From positions 2,356,001 through 2,420,000 of the forward strand of contig JAZAYU010000012.1 in the NCBI GenBank assembly GCA_038501625.1: a stretch of 64,000 nucleotides of DNA, given 5' to 3'. A program made the translations under genes and the position numbers. The notes beneath the pieces were generated by a model. It saw nothing but the letters and a program-made list of their open reading frames with translations. It was not told the DNA's origin and made no database searches. Source of the DNA: Corbicula japonica (Eukaryota; Mollusca; Bivalvia; Venerida; Cyrenidae). Below are positions 35,859 through 57,000 of this stretch, piece by piece. Numbering within the stretch: the first letter of the stretch is position 1; every line of letters begins with the position of its first letter.

Positions 35859-38197
35859 TGGTAGTAGAATATGTCTATGCATTCCATGTTTAATGTTTGG
35901 GTGCTTTTGCAAGCAACATTGCCGAATTGATGCTTGGGTGAGATCTCTTCACCAAGACAATTTTTACTTTTTGTTAATACGACAACCTGTTGGTGAAATT
36001 GTGAAGTTGGTGCGTACGGACGGACGGACAACCCTCGACTATATGCTACCCCGAATTACTTTGGGGAGCATAACAAATCGAATCGAATGTTGGAAATAAA
36101 GTTTTCCTTATTGCCAGTAAATATGATCGCTAAAAATTCTCTATAATGATAAAACCATTTGATCTTGTTTTAACAAACATATGACTGGACACTTCTGGAA
36201 AGCACAAGTTTTGATTCATTGTTTTTTCTTTTAAACCCATATATTTTGTCCAAAAAAAAGTTAAACTCGGGACCTCCATTTGTTTTGAGCACAAAGACTC
36301 GTCCAAGTCCTTTTTTGACTGAAACGCTGTCACATGAATCAGCTACGTATCGTTAATTCAGAATAAAGCATTATTGCAAGAACAAGTATACCTTTGAAAT
36401 ATCTAAATCAAAAAGTGAATTTTCATTACGCAAACTGCGCATTCGTTACTCTCGGGAGAAAACTGATATTCTTTTCCTCGTGTCTTCAAAATGTTTGATG
36501 CAAAATGTGTATTTTTGAAACTTGGCATCAGCATTCCATACGAACTTCCTTATTTATTGATAAGCATATCAAGGTTCAAATACAGGTAGTTTAAAATTAT
36601 TGAAGATGAAAGAAAGTCCTCGAATAAGCAATGCAATATATACAATATATACTGAAACCACCACCTACGCGAATATTAACTTGCGCGAACATTAACTTCC
36701 GATCAAGTGGTCCCAAACTGCCAGGGACCAAGTAAGAAAATGGACATTGATAATTTTCTTAAGATTGAAAGACCACAGTAACTAAGGCAATCTGGCTGGT
36801 TAGCGCTTGCAAGCTTAAACAAGGTTTTATTATTACAAACATTCAGATCAAGTTAAAAAGTATATGACAGCTTTCCATATTTGTATTTCCATATTTATAG
36901 ATGTTCCACAAATATTCGCTATTAAGGGGCGATAACTTTGATGTAACATAGGCAAACTGTCTTAGCAATAAACTAGGATATAATTCAGATGCTCATAAAC
37001 ATTATAAAGTATGATGAAGATTAGTTATAGGTATCAGACTTTCCTTATTTGTTGAAATAAGTACAGTTAAAGGACTGATGGCGTACCATCTGGCTAGTTG
37101 GAGAATTTAGCATTATTCTTGTAATATTCTCAGTGAAGACTGCACAAAGGCTTTCCAAGGTAAAGAAAAGACCATGCCAATTCGGTGAAGCATGACCAAC
37201 TCGTTGACTGAATTAAAAGGTAGATTAATGATCTTGATAGAGATGTTACCCAAAAGCATTCTGACCAAGTTAAATGACGATTGGAAAGGGTTTTTTTTTA
37301 GTTTGAAAGCATACAGTGCTTATCTGGTCTTATATCAGCCATTTAAGGATAATTGCTGGTGCAAACCTGGAGCTGTCTGGCTGGTTATGAAATTTGAGCA
37401 AGGTATTGTGGCCATGAATATTCCCACCAACTGAATACCCCCAAGTGCTACTTGGGTCAAATTCAGTAAAGTGCCATAACTTCAGTTACTTGTACTAATT
37501 TAAAGTAATCTGCCTGGCTATTGGAATTTTCCAAGCTATTATTACCATAAAAATTCTGACATTCTTACCTAAACTAAAATTTCTGATTGATTCAATGGAA
37601 TATCAAGCTAAATAATATCAGCAATTAATATGATACCCTTGCTTACATAAGCAATTACATGATGTATATCCATTTCCCAAAAAACTATAAAATTAATAAT
37701 GACGGACACTAAATTAGTAACTGTTTAAAGACGCACAAATAGAAAGACCTTTTATGGAGGCAAACTCTTGCCAATTATTCACTTTCACTTTGACTCATTA
37801 TGTCTCAGTTACAGAACTTGTTTAATGTTTAAAGTTAAAACAGTATACCTTCTGGAAATGCAATTTTATTATGAATGCAATCACCAACGTTTTTCAGTGC
37901 ACTGGCTACTAAACTGAGATGCGAAATAATGCAGAGGCCACAAAAGCAACTGTTGTCAGTATAAATAGAAGACCCTGATCAGCCTTTATATCCGAGTCAA
38001 CTTGTCATGGTTATATGTGTTTTGACAATTTAAGTTAATCAATATGCACCTGTTCGTGGAAAAAGACGCTCATGCAAAATGTTATATTTAATCCAAATGA
38101 CAAACAGAAATACACAGAAATGAAATGATATAAAAGGACTTTTAATGATAAAACAAAATGTGTCCATGATTGGTGATTGTTGGATCAAATAGATGAT
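34806..38197. other. Gene-free stretch with a TAG microsatellite
   Basis: AT-rich. It contains a (gta)n/(tag)n run at about 35820-35868 and, near 36010-36070, a repeat tail (acggacggacggacaaccct ... ccccgaattactttggggag). No exon is supported. The right end is the 3' flank of mago nashi; an ATTAAA on the minus strand (38141-38146) is a candidate poly(A) signal for it. Confidence 0.5.
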
Positions 38198-47620
<9,423 letters not shown>

Positions 47621-50314
47621 ATTTTGGAGGAAAGGTTAGCGATAAAACCCACACTTAACCGATGGAAATTGTATAAAATTTTACTCTTGACTGTTTCACT
47701 GCGCATGTCTGTACTTCATTAGACAAGCAGACAGTAGTAAACCAATTTTGTCTGGCGGTTTTAGTCGCCAGAGAAACCTAAGCGCGCTTCAGTTACCTTT
47801 CCTCGAGGTTTAAAATAGGCGGTATTCCCCACGCTTACAAGTAAATAGTTTTACTCATCTTAACTGCAAGTACTATCTCCCAACATTAAGTTACCAATGA
47901 GACTTCACCGGCATTATCAAGCGAAGTTTGTAAATGAAATTGGAAACTGAATAACAACTAAAATATGTTGAAATGCAAATAGCTTTAGTAATTTAAGGAC
48001 CATTACGGCATTATCAAAGTGATCTATAATATTGGTTTACTCAGTTAACATACTTGATTTATCTTATTTTATTAACTATTAAAGATCTCATTCGGAAATC
48101 CTGATTAGACGGCACGGTTTTGCCGATTTATCCGGATATACACCGTTCGCACATGCGATTAAATGCATACAAAAGGGTTAAAATTTTAGACGTATGTTCT
48201 GCTCGAAGTGTTGGTGTGCATGATTGGCTATGATAAAATATTTGATTTTAATTTTATTTTATTATTATTTCCTATTGTTAACAGTCCTTATTCTATTGTA
48301 TCGCAGAAACAAAAAGAAGCTAATTGTTTGGGTCAGCTACAGATGATGAAATCAACGATCTAATTAGGGACTAGTTTCGCTATGCTTGTGACAAAAATGG
48401 GCAAGAAAAAAGAAAAGCAAAACAGAAAGATCCAAGAAGACAAAAAATGAACAAGAAGAGTTGAGGAGTGAATGAAACGAGGAAGAGTCGTCTAAATAAA
48501 TACTTTATATTTACAAAGTATCTTTCAAAAATAGTGTGACATTTATTTTCTTCATGAACTTTAGGATATTTTGAAACATAATAAATTTTGTAATTTTAGA
48601 GCATATCCTTTGTAAGAAACATCTATATATTTTAATTTATAAATTATGAAAATATTTCTACTGTTTGGTTTGATTTAATATGAAATGGCGAGCAAACAGC
48701 TAAATTACATGGCAACTTTCCGGCTTTTCTTGTGGAAAAAGGGTAAATAGGCATTAAAATGCCCGCGTGAAAAACTGCAAACATTCAAGCTGGATAGTTT
48801 TATCATGAGAAATATCCAAAACCAACACAGGACCAACTCAATTTTTTCTAACTTCATCCTCTCTGATATTGAAGGTCACAGAGGAACCACATTTTTGCTG
48901 GGATTTGAACCATGACTTCTGGATCAAAAGTTAGTCTCTCAAGGTTTGTTGGCTAACATTGTAAATCCAACATTGTCCCAATGTAAAGCCAATATTACCC
49001 CAAGGGAGATTTCGAATTTTTTAAAGTTTGGCTGGTTTAAGTTTTCTATTATAATTTTAAGTTTGAATTTTCTAACTCTGGGCCAACATTGGACCAACCT
49101 AGATTCAAATTTTCTCACGTTGGGCCAACGTTGGGCAACCGTTAGCAAAATTGTGTTGAAATTTCAATATTTGAACAACGTTGGGCCAACTTGTACTAAG
49201 CCGACATTGCAACGTTGGGCCGATGAGCAAAATGATATTGGGCAATCGTAATTTGCCAGTATTCGACCAACGAAACTAACGACATTGGCCCAACGTTGGG
49301 TCAACGTTAGCATGCTATCTGGAATACAAATATTATAAGATTAAAATTAAAAATACGGGAAAACAGGAAAATTCGGACAAACGTAATAATTACTATATTA
49401 CAAACAACAACAAAAAATCCGATGACTTACCACCAGGAAAAGTTAAGAGTGGAAGCATATATTGCCACCGGGTGTATAAAATCAGCTTTTATGGAGCAAC
49501 AATGCAAATTGTTTCATCTTGTTCTCATTTTAACTAAAAGTTAAGATTGTCTTGGTGAATCACCTTTAACAGACTTACTCGAAAATTAAATTAAGCATGC
49601 AAGAGCACAGTTCGTGCAGAAAGTAGTACTCCAACAAAAAGTAGAAGCTAATGACAGTATTAAGCGAATGGATTGATACTTGATGTTCTTATCATGATCG
49701 GGGCTTCTATCCTGGATCAGCAAGAACATGATGACTGGAATAAAAGAAACAGATTGAGCATTTACAATTCAGTTTCCACTTGTCTATTAAAAACCATTTG
49801 TAAGTCAATCTCTGATTCCTCCATAGTTTGCATCTTGCAAATAACATAATCACAGTTATCTTTTTATATGAAAATAAACTTGAGGTTTCGTGTTGAAAAT
49901 ATTTAATCCCTGTTATTGTTTGTACACCGAAATCTATTTTACACGGTATTTACATAACTATCACATTAGTGTTGTACACCAAAATTTAAATTTTTTAAAA
50001 GTTCATTAATCACGTTCAGATATTTGCAAAAGTAGTTGTGCTTAGTTGATTTAGTTGCCTAGTGTATACAACGCAGCTGACTCAATCCAAATAGTGAAAC
50101 TGTTGGTTGAAATAATGTTTGCTATATTGTTGTTGTTATAAATCTTCATCGCCTTTATAGACGAACCTCTTGTAGAGTAGAACGATATAAATAAATAGTT
50201 GATCATCCTCCACCGAATTATTTACAATCCTCCACCGTTAACAAATGTTCGCATGCGGGTTGTATGTATAAAATTCCATAATTATTATATGATGCAAATA
50301 TTATGTAATTACAG
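47621..50314. other. Gap between mago nashi and the MULE relic; GTTGG-rich repeat
   Basis: The mago promoter/5' UTR should lie just right of 47620. At about 48940-49320 the palindromic phrase ccaacgttgggccaacgttgg is repeated in diverged form (acattgtccc, gggccaacattggaccaac, cccaacgttgggtcaacg), a self-complementary repeat. The rest is AT-rich with no supported exon. Confidence 0.55.
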
Positions 50315-52627
50315 TTGGACAAGGCAGCCATGCCTCCAGATTTTTTCCTCCGAGAGGTTGTTGTGGACGGCAAACGCCATCTGATCTTTGCGACGGACGA
50401 ACAGCTGGACTTGCTGCGCCAGGCCAGAAGATGGTACATCGACGGTACCTTTCAGGTTGGTCATATTTATACGAATTACATTTTATTACTATATAACCCA
50501 GGTAGAAAATGCTAATTTAGTCGCAAAGAATATCATTTGAACTGAAGATTGACGAACAATGTTAACGTTTGTGTTTAAATATTATATATTTTATATATAT
50601 TGCAGGTAATGAGACGACCTTTCAACCAGCTGCTTACCATTCATGCATTTGTTCGTCGGGGAGATTGCTCCAAGCAGATACCGTTAATTTTCATAGCAAT
50701 GTCAGGACGGTCTACACAAGACTACGCTAGAGTATTTAAGGTATAAATAATTCTTTCTTTATTTGCGCAACGGTGAATTTTTAAGTATATATTGTAGTAC
50801 TTATTCTTCGTGGCGTTATAATAATAAGAAGTATTATATGATTTATTTTGTCTATTTCAGGCCATCCATAGAGGGTTGGAGGAATAAGAACAGGTTGAAG
50901 AGATTGTGGCCGACTTTGAGGCAGCCATCTGGAAGGCGGTCCGAGAGGTCTTCCCTGCTGTGACGATGAAGGGTTGTTTCTGCCATTGGGGACAAGCCTT
51001 ATTTAGGAAAGTTCAGGTAATAGCCTTCTCTATTTTTGCTTGTATTATTACACTTGTATAATTATAATCTTCCTATATTGTTTAGTATTTAAAGTTAAAT
51101 AATCGTATATTGAAAATCGTATTTAAAATTAATTTTACGAATCACTTTTTGAAATGCATATTATATATTTTCAGAGTCTGGGTCTAGCCACTAAGTATAT
51201 GCAACATGGAGGCACGCATGCTTTGGTAGGGATGTTGTTTGTTCTACCTTTCTTGTAGCCCAACTATTTGTGCGCAACAAGAGCTTTTCTATATATACGA
51301 TGGTCGCTCTTCGCGCACAACCCAGTTACTATTCAAATCAATGCGGAAAATTTTCCTTCTATTTCTATATGCCGCCGATCGGAAAATGAATCGCAACTTT
51401 TCAATCTTTTGCCGGCTTCATAAAGCATCTTAAACCATATTTATTTTTAACAAAAATTACATACCTGAGAAGCCACATTCAAGTAGAATCAATATATGTG
51501 ATCCTTTATAAGTTACGTTTTCGTTTTTTATGCAAAAGTGTTTTAAACTTCCACCCATGTCGATTACACCGCATAAAGTTTATCTGACTCGCGTTTATCG
51601 ATAATTTTCACCGTGTAAACGGCATATGCTGTGGTAGGTTTAACAAGTTATTTGTGGATTATTCGTTCATTTGATTGTTACTTTTATCATTATTTATGTT
51701 TTATACCGATATTTGACATACCAGTGTTGAAATTTTCATGTGGGAGTGAAAAATAAAGAATTTAAATCGGGTCGATTTCTACCACAGTTTTGACCGGAAG
51801 TGCTTGAGACGTAAAGGACAGACAACGAAAACGTCCGTATGATAATGGGTCTGTGCTTGCAGTCGAATTATTGAGACTACCTTTCTTGCCACAAGAGCAC
51901 ATCGTCGATACCTTCACTCATATGGAGGACTTCAACTCAGTGGATCGACTGCAACCATTGTTCGACTATGTAAGAAGGACATGGATTGACTCGTCACTCT
52001 GGCCAGTTGAGTCGTGGTGCGTGTACGGCCAGTCAATCCGTACTAATAACGATGTCGAGGGTAAGTATATTGCTTTTCATTAATATACAGCATACATCTT
52101 TAATATACCGGTATATTGTTATATCTTTAATAACGTTTTTCATTATTATTTACTATGTAATTATGTTTAATTTTAAATCATACTGGGTATTATACATTAC
52201 TGATTTTATTTTTAGGATAGCATCGGCGCCTGAACTTGAAGGGGGGAGTTGCACCAGCATTCTACAATCTTGCGAAGCTATTGCACAGAGAGGGCCTAGA
52301 GGCTGGAGACCAAGTACAGCTTGTTGGGGAAATGCGCTTGCGCCGAATACAGAGAAAATCAGTGCGGACGACTCAATCAAGGATATTTGCGACATGGGAA
52401 AGGTATAATTTTGTCGTTAATTCAATAACACGTTCACGTTGGTTAATTTTTGTTTTACAAATTTAAAAGTCAATAAATATAAATATTATGACATGATAAT
52501 ATAAATACTAAAATAATAATAATTGTATTAATAATAAGCAGAAGAATAAAATAAAGACTACATTTACAACTACATAATGTTTTTTTTTTACTATTTCAGC
52601 TATCGTAAAGATGAGGTGTCAAGCTGA
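50315..52627 (+). pseudogene. MULE-domain transposase relic, spliced, with two nonsense codons
   Basis: Exons: 50315-50455 (...LLRQARRWYIDGTFQ), 50606-50740 (VMRRPFNQLLTIHAFVRRGD ... DYARVFK), 50861-51016 (...VADFEAAIWKAVREVFP ... GCFCHWGQALFRKVQ), 51175-about 51255 (SLGLATKYMQHGGTHALV...), about 51860-52060 (LLRLPFLPQEHIVDTFTHME ... IRTNNDVEG), 52216-52400 (HRRLNLKGGVAPAFYNLAKL ...) and 52600-52627. WYIDGTF, the D-F-E-A-A-I motif, the CHWGQ segment and NNDVEG are landmarks of the MULE transposase core (PF10551 type). TAA at 50885-50887 interrupts exon 3 and TAG at 52218-52220 replaces the conserved Trp after NNDVEG. About 0.6 kb of foreign-looking DNA separates the two copies of ctacctttcttg (51244 and 51877). 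The N-terminal zinc-finger region usual in this family was not found upstream. Confidence 0.8.
51256..51876. other. Intervening 0.6-kb segment splitting the MULE relic
   Basis: Flanked by a 12-bp direct repeat (ctacctttcttg), as if inserted with a target duplication or formed by recombination between related copies. Near its left end is an inverted pair (tgtgcgcaacaagagc / gctcttcgcgcaca). No terminal inverted repeat is evident. Confidence 0.4.
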
Positions 52628-52793
52628 TGTCGGGAATATACAGACCACGTCTAGAATAGAAATTTGCTTCTGTTGCTGACCAGTAGACGCTTCGAAGATC
52701 AGATACAGTCATTCGAGAGTCATGCTGATATTTAGGTTGGGGGTAAAACCCTGACCCAGACCCAGACCAGACCCCGGAAAGTAACGATTAGGT

Positions 52794-53502
52794 ACGGAAA
52801 TAGTCGCTTGTTTCCGACAATACGGTAACTTCATGTGTGTTTATGATCGGTTCGTGTTTTTCAGAAATAAATTAACAAAGATTGCTTTACAATCTCCAAA
52901 ATAATAATGTGCCCGACAAAATTCGGAGTATATAATTTATGGAATATGTGATTAATCTTCTGTTTAATGCAATTTTCGCCATACTTTAATTTCTAGTTAC
53001 GAAAAATGATTTTGATATTAATCAAAAAATATGTTTCATTCCATTAAAAGACAAGTCGGCATTAATTATCATTCCCAGTCATATTACACGTCTTAAATGC
53101 TGAGCGGTACGGGTACGGATTTATAATAAATAACTCAAAATGAGATATTTTGTCGCACAGCATCAATCAGTAAATACACATTATAACATCGAACATCTTG
53201 TTTTCTATAATTTGCATTTGTGAGTTTAAAATATTTTTCAATATATTTTCCCAAAATATGGAAAAAAGTTATAATTCTAAAGTAGATTCATTGTTGGGAA
53301 CTAATTATTTATCACACATTTACGATAGATTGCATTTCCTATTTCTTTTAATATTATTATTAAAAGATTGTTGAAGTTATTATATATTGTGGTTTTACAG
53401 GTTTGAATGACCGTATTATTGTCTATTATAGAATAAAATTATAAGGAGGATATTCACAGTTATTGTTTTAGACGATTGTCGGAAACAAGCGACTATTTCC
53501 GT
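52794..53502. mobile_element. 709-bp MITE with perfect 28-bp inverted ends
   Basis: Left acggaaatagtcgcttgttt + ccgacaat (52794-52821) and its exact inverse (53475-53502). The interior is AT-rich and non-coding. No clear target duplication is seen. Confidence 0.8.
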
Positions 53503-53696
53503 TTTACATGTTACGTTCAATGCATATGTTTCAGATACAGTCATGCACATATATACATATGTATTTTTATATTGATTAAAATCAATACAACTTATGATAT
53601 TCTTGTTTTATTCACAATAATTCCTCGTAAAAACACTTGGGTTAATAGTAATGGAATAACATAATAGAAAACAACAAAAAGTTTTTAAAAAATTTA

Positions 53697-53835
53697 GGCC
53701 GTTTTGAGGCCGTTTTAACCAATATTTTCTTGAAAGTGAGGCCGTTTTAACCAATATGAGGCCGTTTTAACTTGAGGCCGTTTTTACGTGAGGCCGTTTT
53801 AACTTGAGGCCGTTTTTACGTGATGCCGTTTTGAC
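53697..53835 (+). repeat. Short tandem repeat, gaggccgttttaac units
   Basis: Eight diverged copies of (g)aggccgtttt(a/t)ac with variable 4-20 bp spacers (ttgaggccg, ccaatat). It lies 256 bp upstream of the PEX3 start codon. Confidence 0.8.
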
Positions 53836-54090
53836 TGTACGATGTGCAGGGCAAAGTTTACTAATATCCACTTATAAAAGAAAACAACACCCAAGTTGGT
53901 GATTGGCACCAGTATTGAGGATTCTACCGTGTCCTATTGAGGATTCTGCTGTGTCCTATTGTTGCGAAGTGTAATTACAGTGAGAAAGTCTGTGCTGACG
54001 ACAACAATATTTTATAGAACATATTCGTTTATAAAATTTTCCTCCTACAGCTTCAAAAACGGATTTGTTGATCTACACCGACAGAGAGAC

Positions 54091-57000
54091 ATGTTATACA
54101 GTTTTTTAAGGTTTATTAAAAGGCATAAGAAGAAACTCTTTTTGACGGCTGTCATTTTAGTAGGTGGGTATTGAACGTCTGTTTTACTCATCAAATACCG
54201 CTTTCGGATAAGTCGGATTTCGGATAGCCAATGGCCGGTTGGTACTCGGACCTCTAGATCGACAGGCCCGGGACATTGGATCCTTAGCCAGTCGTATGAG
54301 AGCAGTCTAGAGGCCCGGTAATCCATAATCTATAACAATACATTCAAGATATTCAGAAATTGCAATAACAGGAGGAGACTATACAGGTACTATAATTTGT
54401 CTCCTCGACCGGTTCTAGAATTGGTACTTTATCAGTGTTTATCCGCCCGTCCAAGTCATAAATTGTGTTTTAACTTGAACATCAGATGCAATCGGGAATT
54501 CAATTAGTGTTTTTGTTAAAATGTTTGTTTGTTTATTTTATGTAAATGTGCTGTCATGTGTGAAATAATAATAACACCAATTGCCGCCGTTCACAGGGTT
54601 GGTAATTAGCATATTGTTTGTTGTTGCTCAATAAATTACAAGAGATATGTCTCTATTGTTTGGTCCTTTTTAGAACTAAAGAACAATTTCATTATGGCAC
54701 AATTATGTGTCGATGATTCAATGTTGATCTTTAATTCTTACATTGGAATCATATTTTTAAGTGGAATAATAAACATGGATGTCGGAATACTTGTGCTAAA
54801 GTTTTTCCCCAGAATTTGCATTACCTAGTTTTCAAATTGGATAATCTTTTCTAGATTATGACAGTTTAAAAGTCAAAATTTTGAAATAGCAAAAACATGC
54901 ATGACTTTTAAAATGCTCATTTGCAGGCTGAAATTTTATTACATTTTTGTAAAGTATAATACAATTTATTTCTGTAATCAAAACACAGTTTTACTTATCA
55001 CTGACATGAGGTGGTACTTACATATATATCAAAAGATTCCCAAATAAAAACAATCTTCGTTTACAATTTGTTATGGATTGAGTGCATAGTAATCAGTTAT
55101 TTTTGGTATCAAAAGTGTTGTTTAGACACTAATTTCGGAAAAGTCAATATCAAACAGCGATGTTAATATATGGAACCTAATTATAATCCTATCCGGAGCC
55201 GGTCAAGGAGAAAATAGTACCTGTATAGTCTCTTCGACCGGCAGCCTCATTATCACTAAAAAAAGACACAAGTCTCAATTATTTTGAGATGTATGGCATG
55301 TAAGATTATATAAGCACACTTACCCACAATGCAGTGCACTGTATTTTAAGCAACTTGTACATCATCTCCACTTATAGTTACAATAAGTGAAAATAGAGGG
55401 GTAGGATGAACTGATATTGAGAGAAAACAAACCTGGTAAAGTTTACTTTTCCAAAGGAAAATCAAAAACAAATTTTTGGGCGCGTTCCACCTTAAGTGAT
55501 AACACAGCAGCCAACCAGGGCTATTAATCAAAAACACAACAAAAACAAACTTTCAAGGTTAGCTAGACATAAGTGATTTTTGTTAATGATTTTGTTGAAC
55601 ATTGTAGGAGGCAGGTATGTCTACTATTATGTGAGTAAAAGACTTAAAGAATTCCAAGACAAAGAAGCTGCAGACTGCCTTGAGCATGCAAGGTATGTCA
55701 GTTTTAAGAATATTTCTCAATATATTTTAGTCATATTTTGCTTGATTCTTCTATAATGAATTCAGGACATTTTTTTCTTCCTATGGTATCATACTTTCCC
55801 CTCAGAAAATTTCTTTTAAATTATGCAGTTTCCCTAATGGTTACTTAAAAAATAGGTTTTTCAAAAAAGAGGAATTACTCATCCAGGCGTCAGTGTTTCA
55901 GAAAGCATTCTTTAAACAAAATATCAGGATCTGCAATGTTCCCTTTTAGATTTTGTGGTATTTCTGACCTAGAAGCAAACTGTGTAGATCATAATCAGAT
56001 AGCACACATGTGCAAGCTGATCTGGATCTACATATTCCTATGTGTAATGTTTAATTTGTTTGTTTTTAGGAGACTTTACAGTCCAGTCTGGATGACTTAA
56101 ATTGTTTGGGATCTTAATTATGAAAAATATTGTCAGACAAATCAAGTCAAAGTCATGTGAATCAACTTGATTACTCATCGTGGAACTTTGCAAAAGTTTG
56201 AGATCAGTGCATTTTCAGACTTGGCACATTTGATGTCATGGCATTTGCATGATTTATATAGAATATATATTACGAAGATAGGAGCGGCTATCTGTGAAGT
56301 GAGACTGCTGTTACAAGTCAATTCTATTCGAGTCATGACGATTTGACTGTACTTTCATATATACATTGTAGGAATCTGGTCTTGCATGCTTCAAATAGAA
56401 CAAGTAACACATGTATCAGGAGAACCAAACAATATGTTGGCAATATATCTAGAGTTTAAGCCTCTTTTTTAAATCCTTTACTTCATCATGAGTCTGTTGG
56501 ACATGGCTGTTAACCAATTGGAGGACAGTGTAGATCCAGATCATATCTGCATATCTGTGCCTTCTGATCAGGATCTATACTATTTGCTTTAGATTTTTTA
56601 ACCCTTTCCTGTATAGATACGCATTTGTACGCATGTGCCGGCTGATCTGGATCTAAACTGTTTGCCCTAGCAATAAAGGTATATCTATACAGGAAAGGGT
56701 TAAGTTATTTCTGACCAAGAAGCAACCAGTCTAGATCCAGATCACACGGCACAGATGTGCCAGCTGAACTGGATCAACACTGGTTGCATATAAGATAGAA
56801 CCTGTTTACACTGTATATGGAGTAAAGGGCTAACAAATCTGCCTCCCACTGACTCCAAAAATAAAGATTTATTGATGCTGCACAGTGTGACGTCATTTAG
56901 CAACCTCATTTTCAGTAAAATCATTGTATGTGCTATGGTAAACACTCACCAGTCATGACTTAAATATTTTGAAATATTATCTAGTTTATTTCACTTTCAG

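Noticed and set aside
48330..48480. Possible exon (ATDDEINDLIRD ... CDKNGQEKRKAKQKDP)
   Set aside because: Protein-like, but it contains an in-frame TAG, lacks convincing splice sites and matches nothing I recognise; at most a decayed exon.
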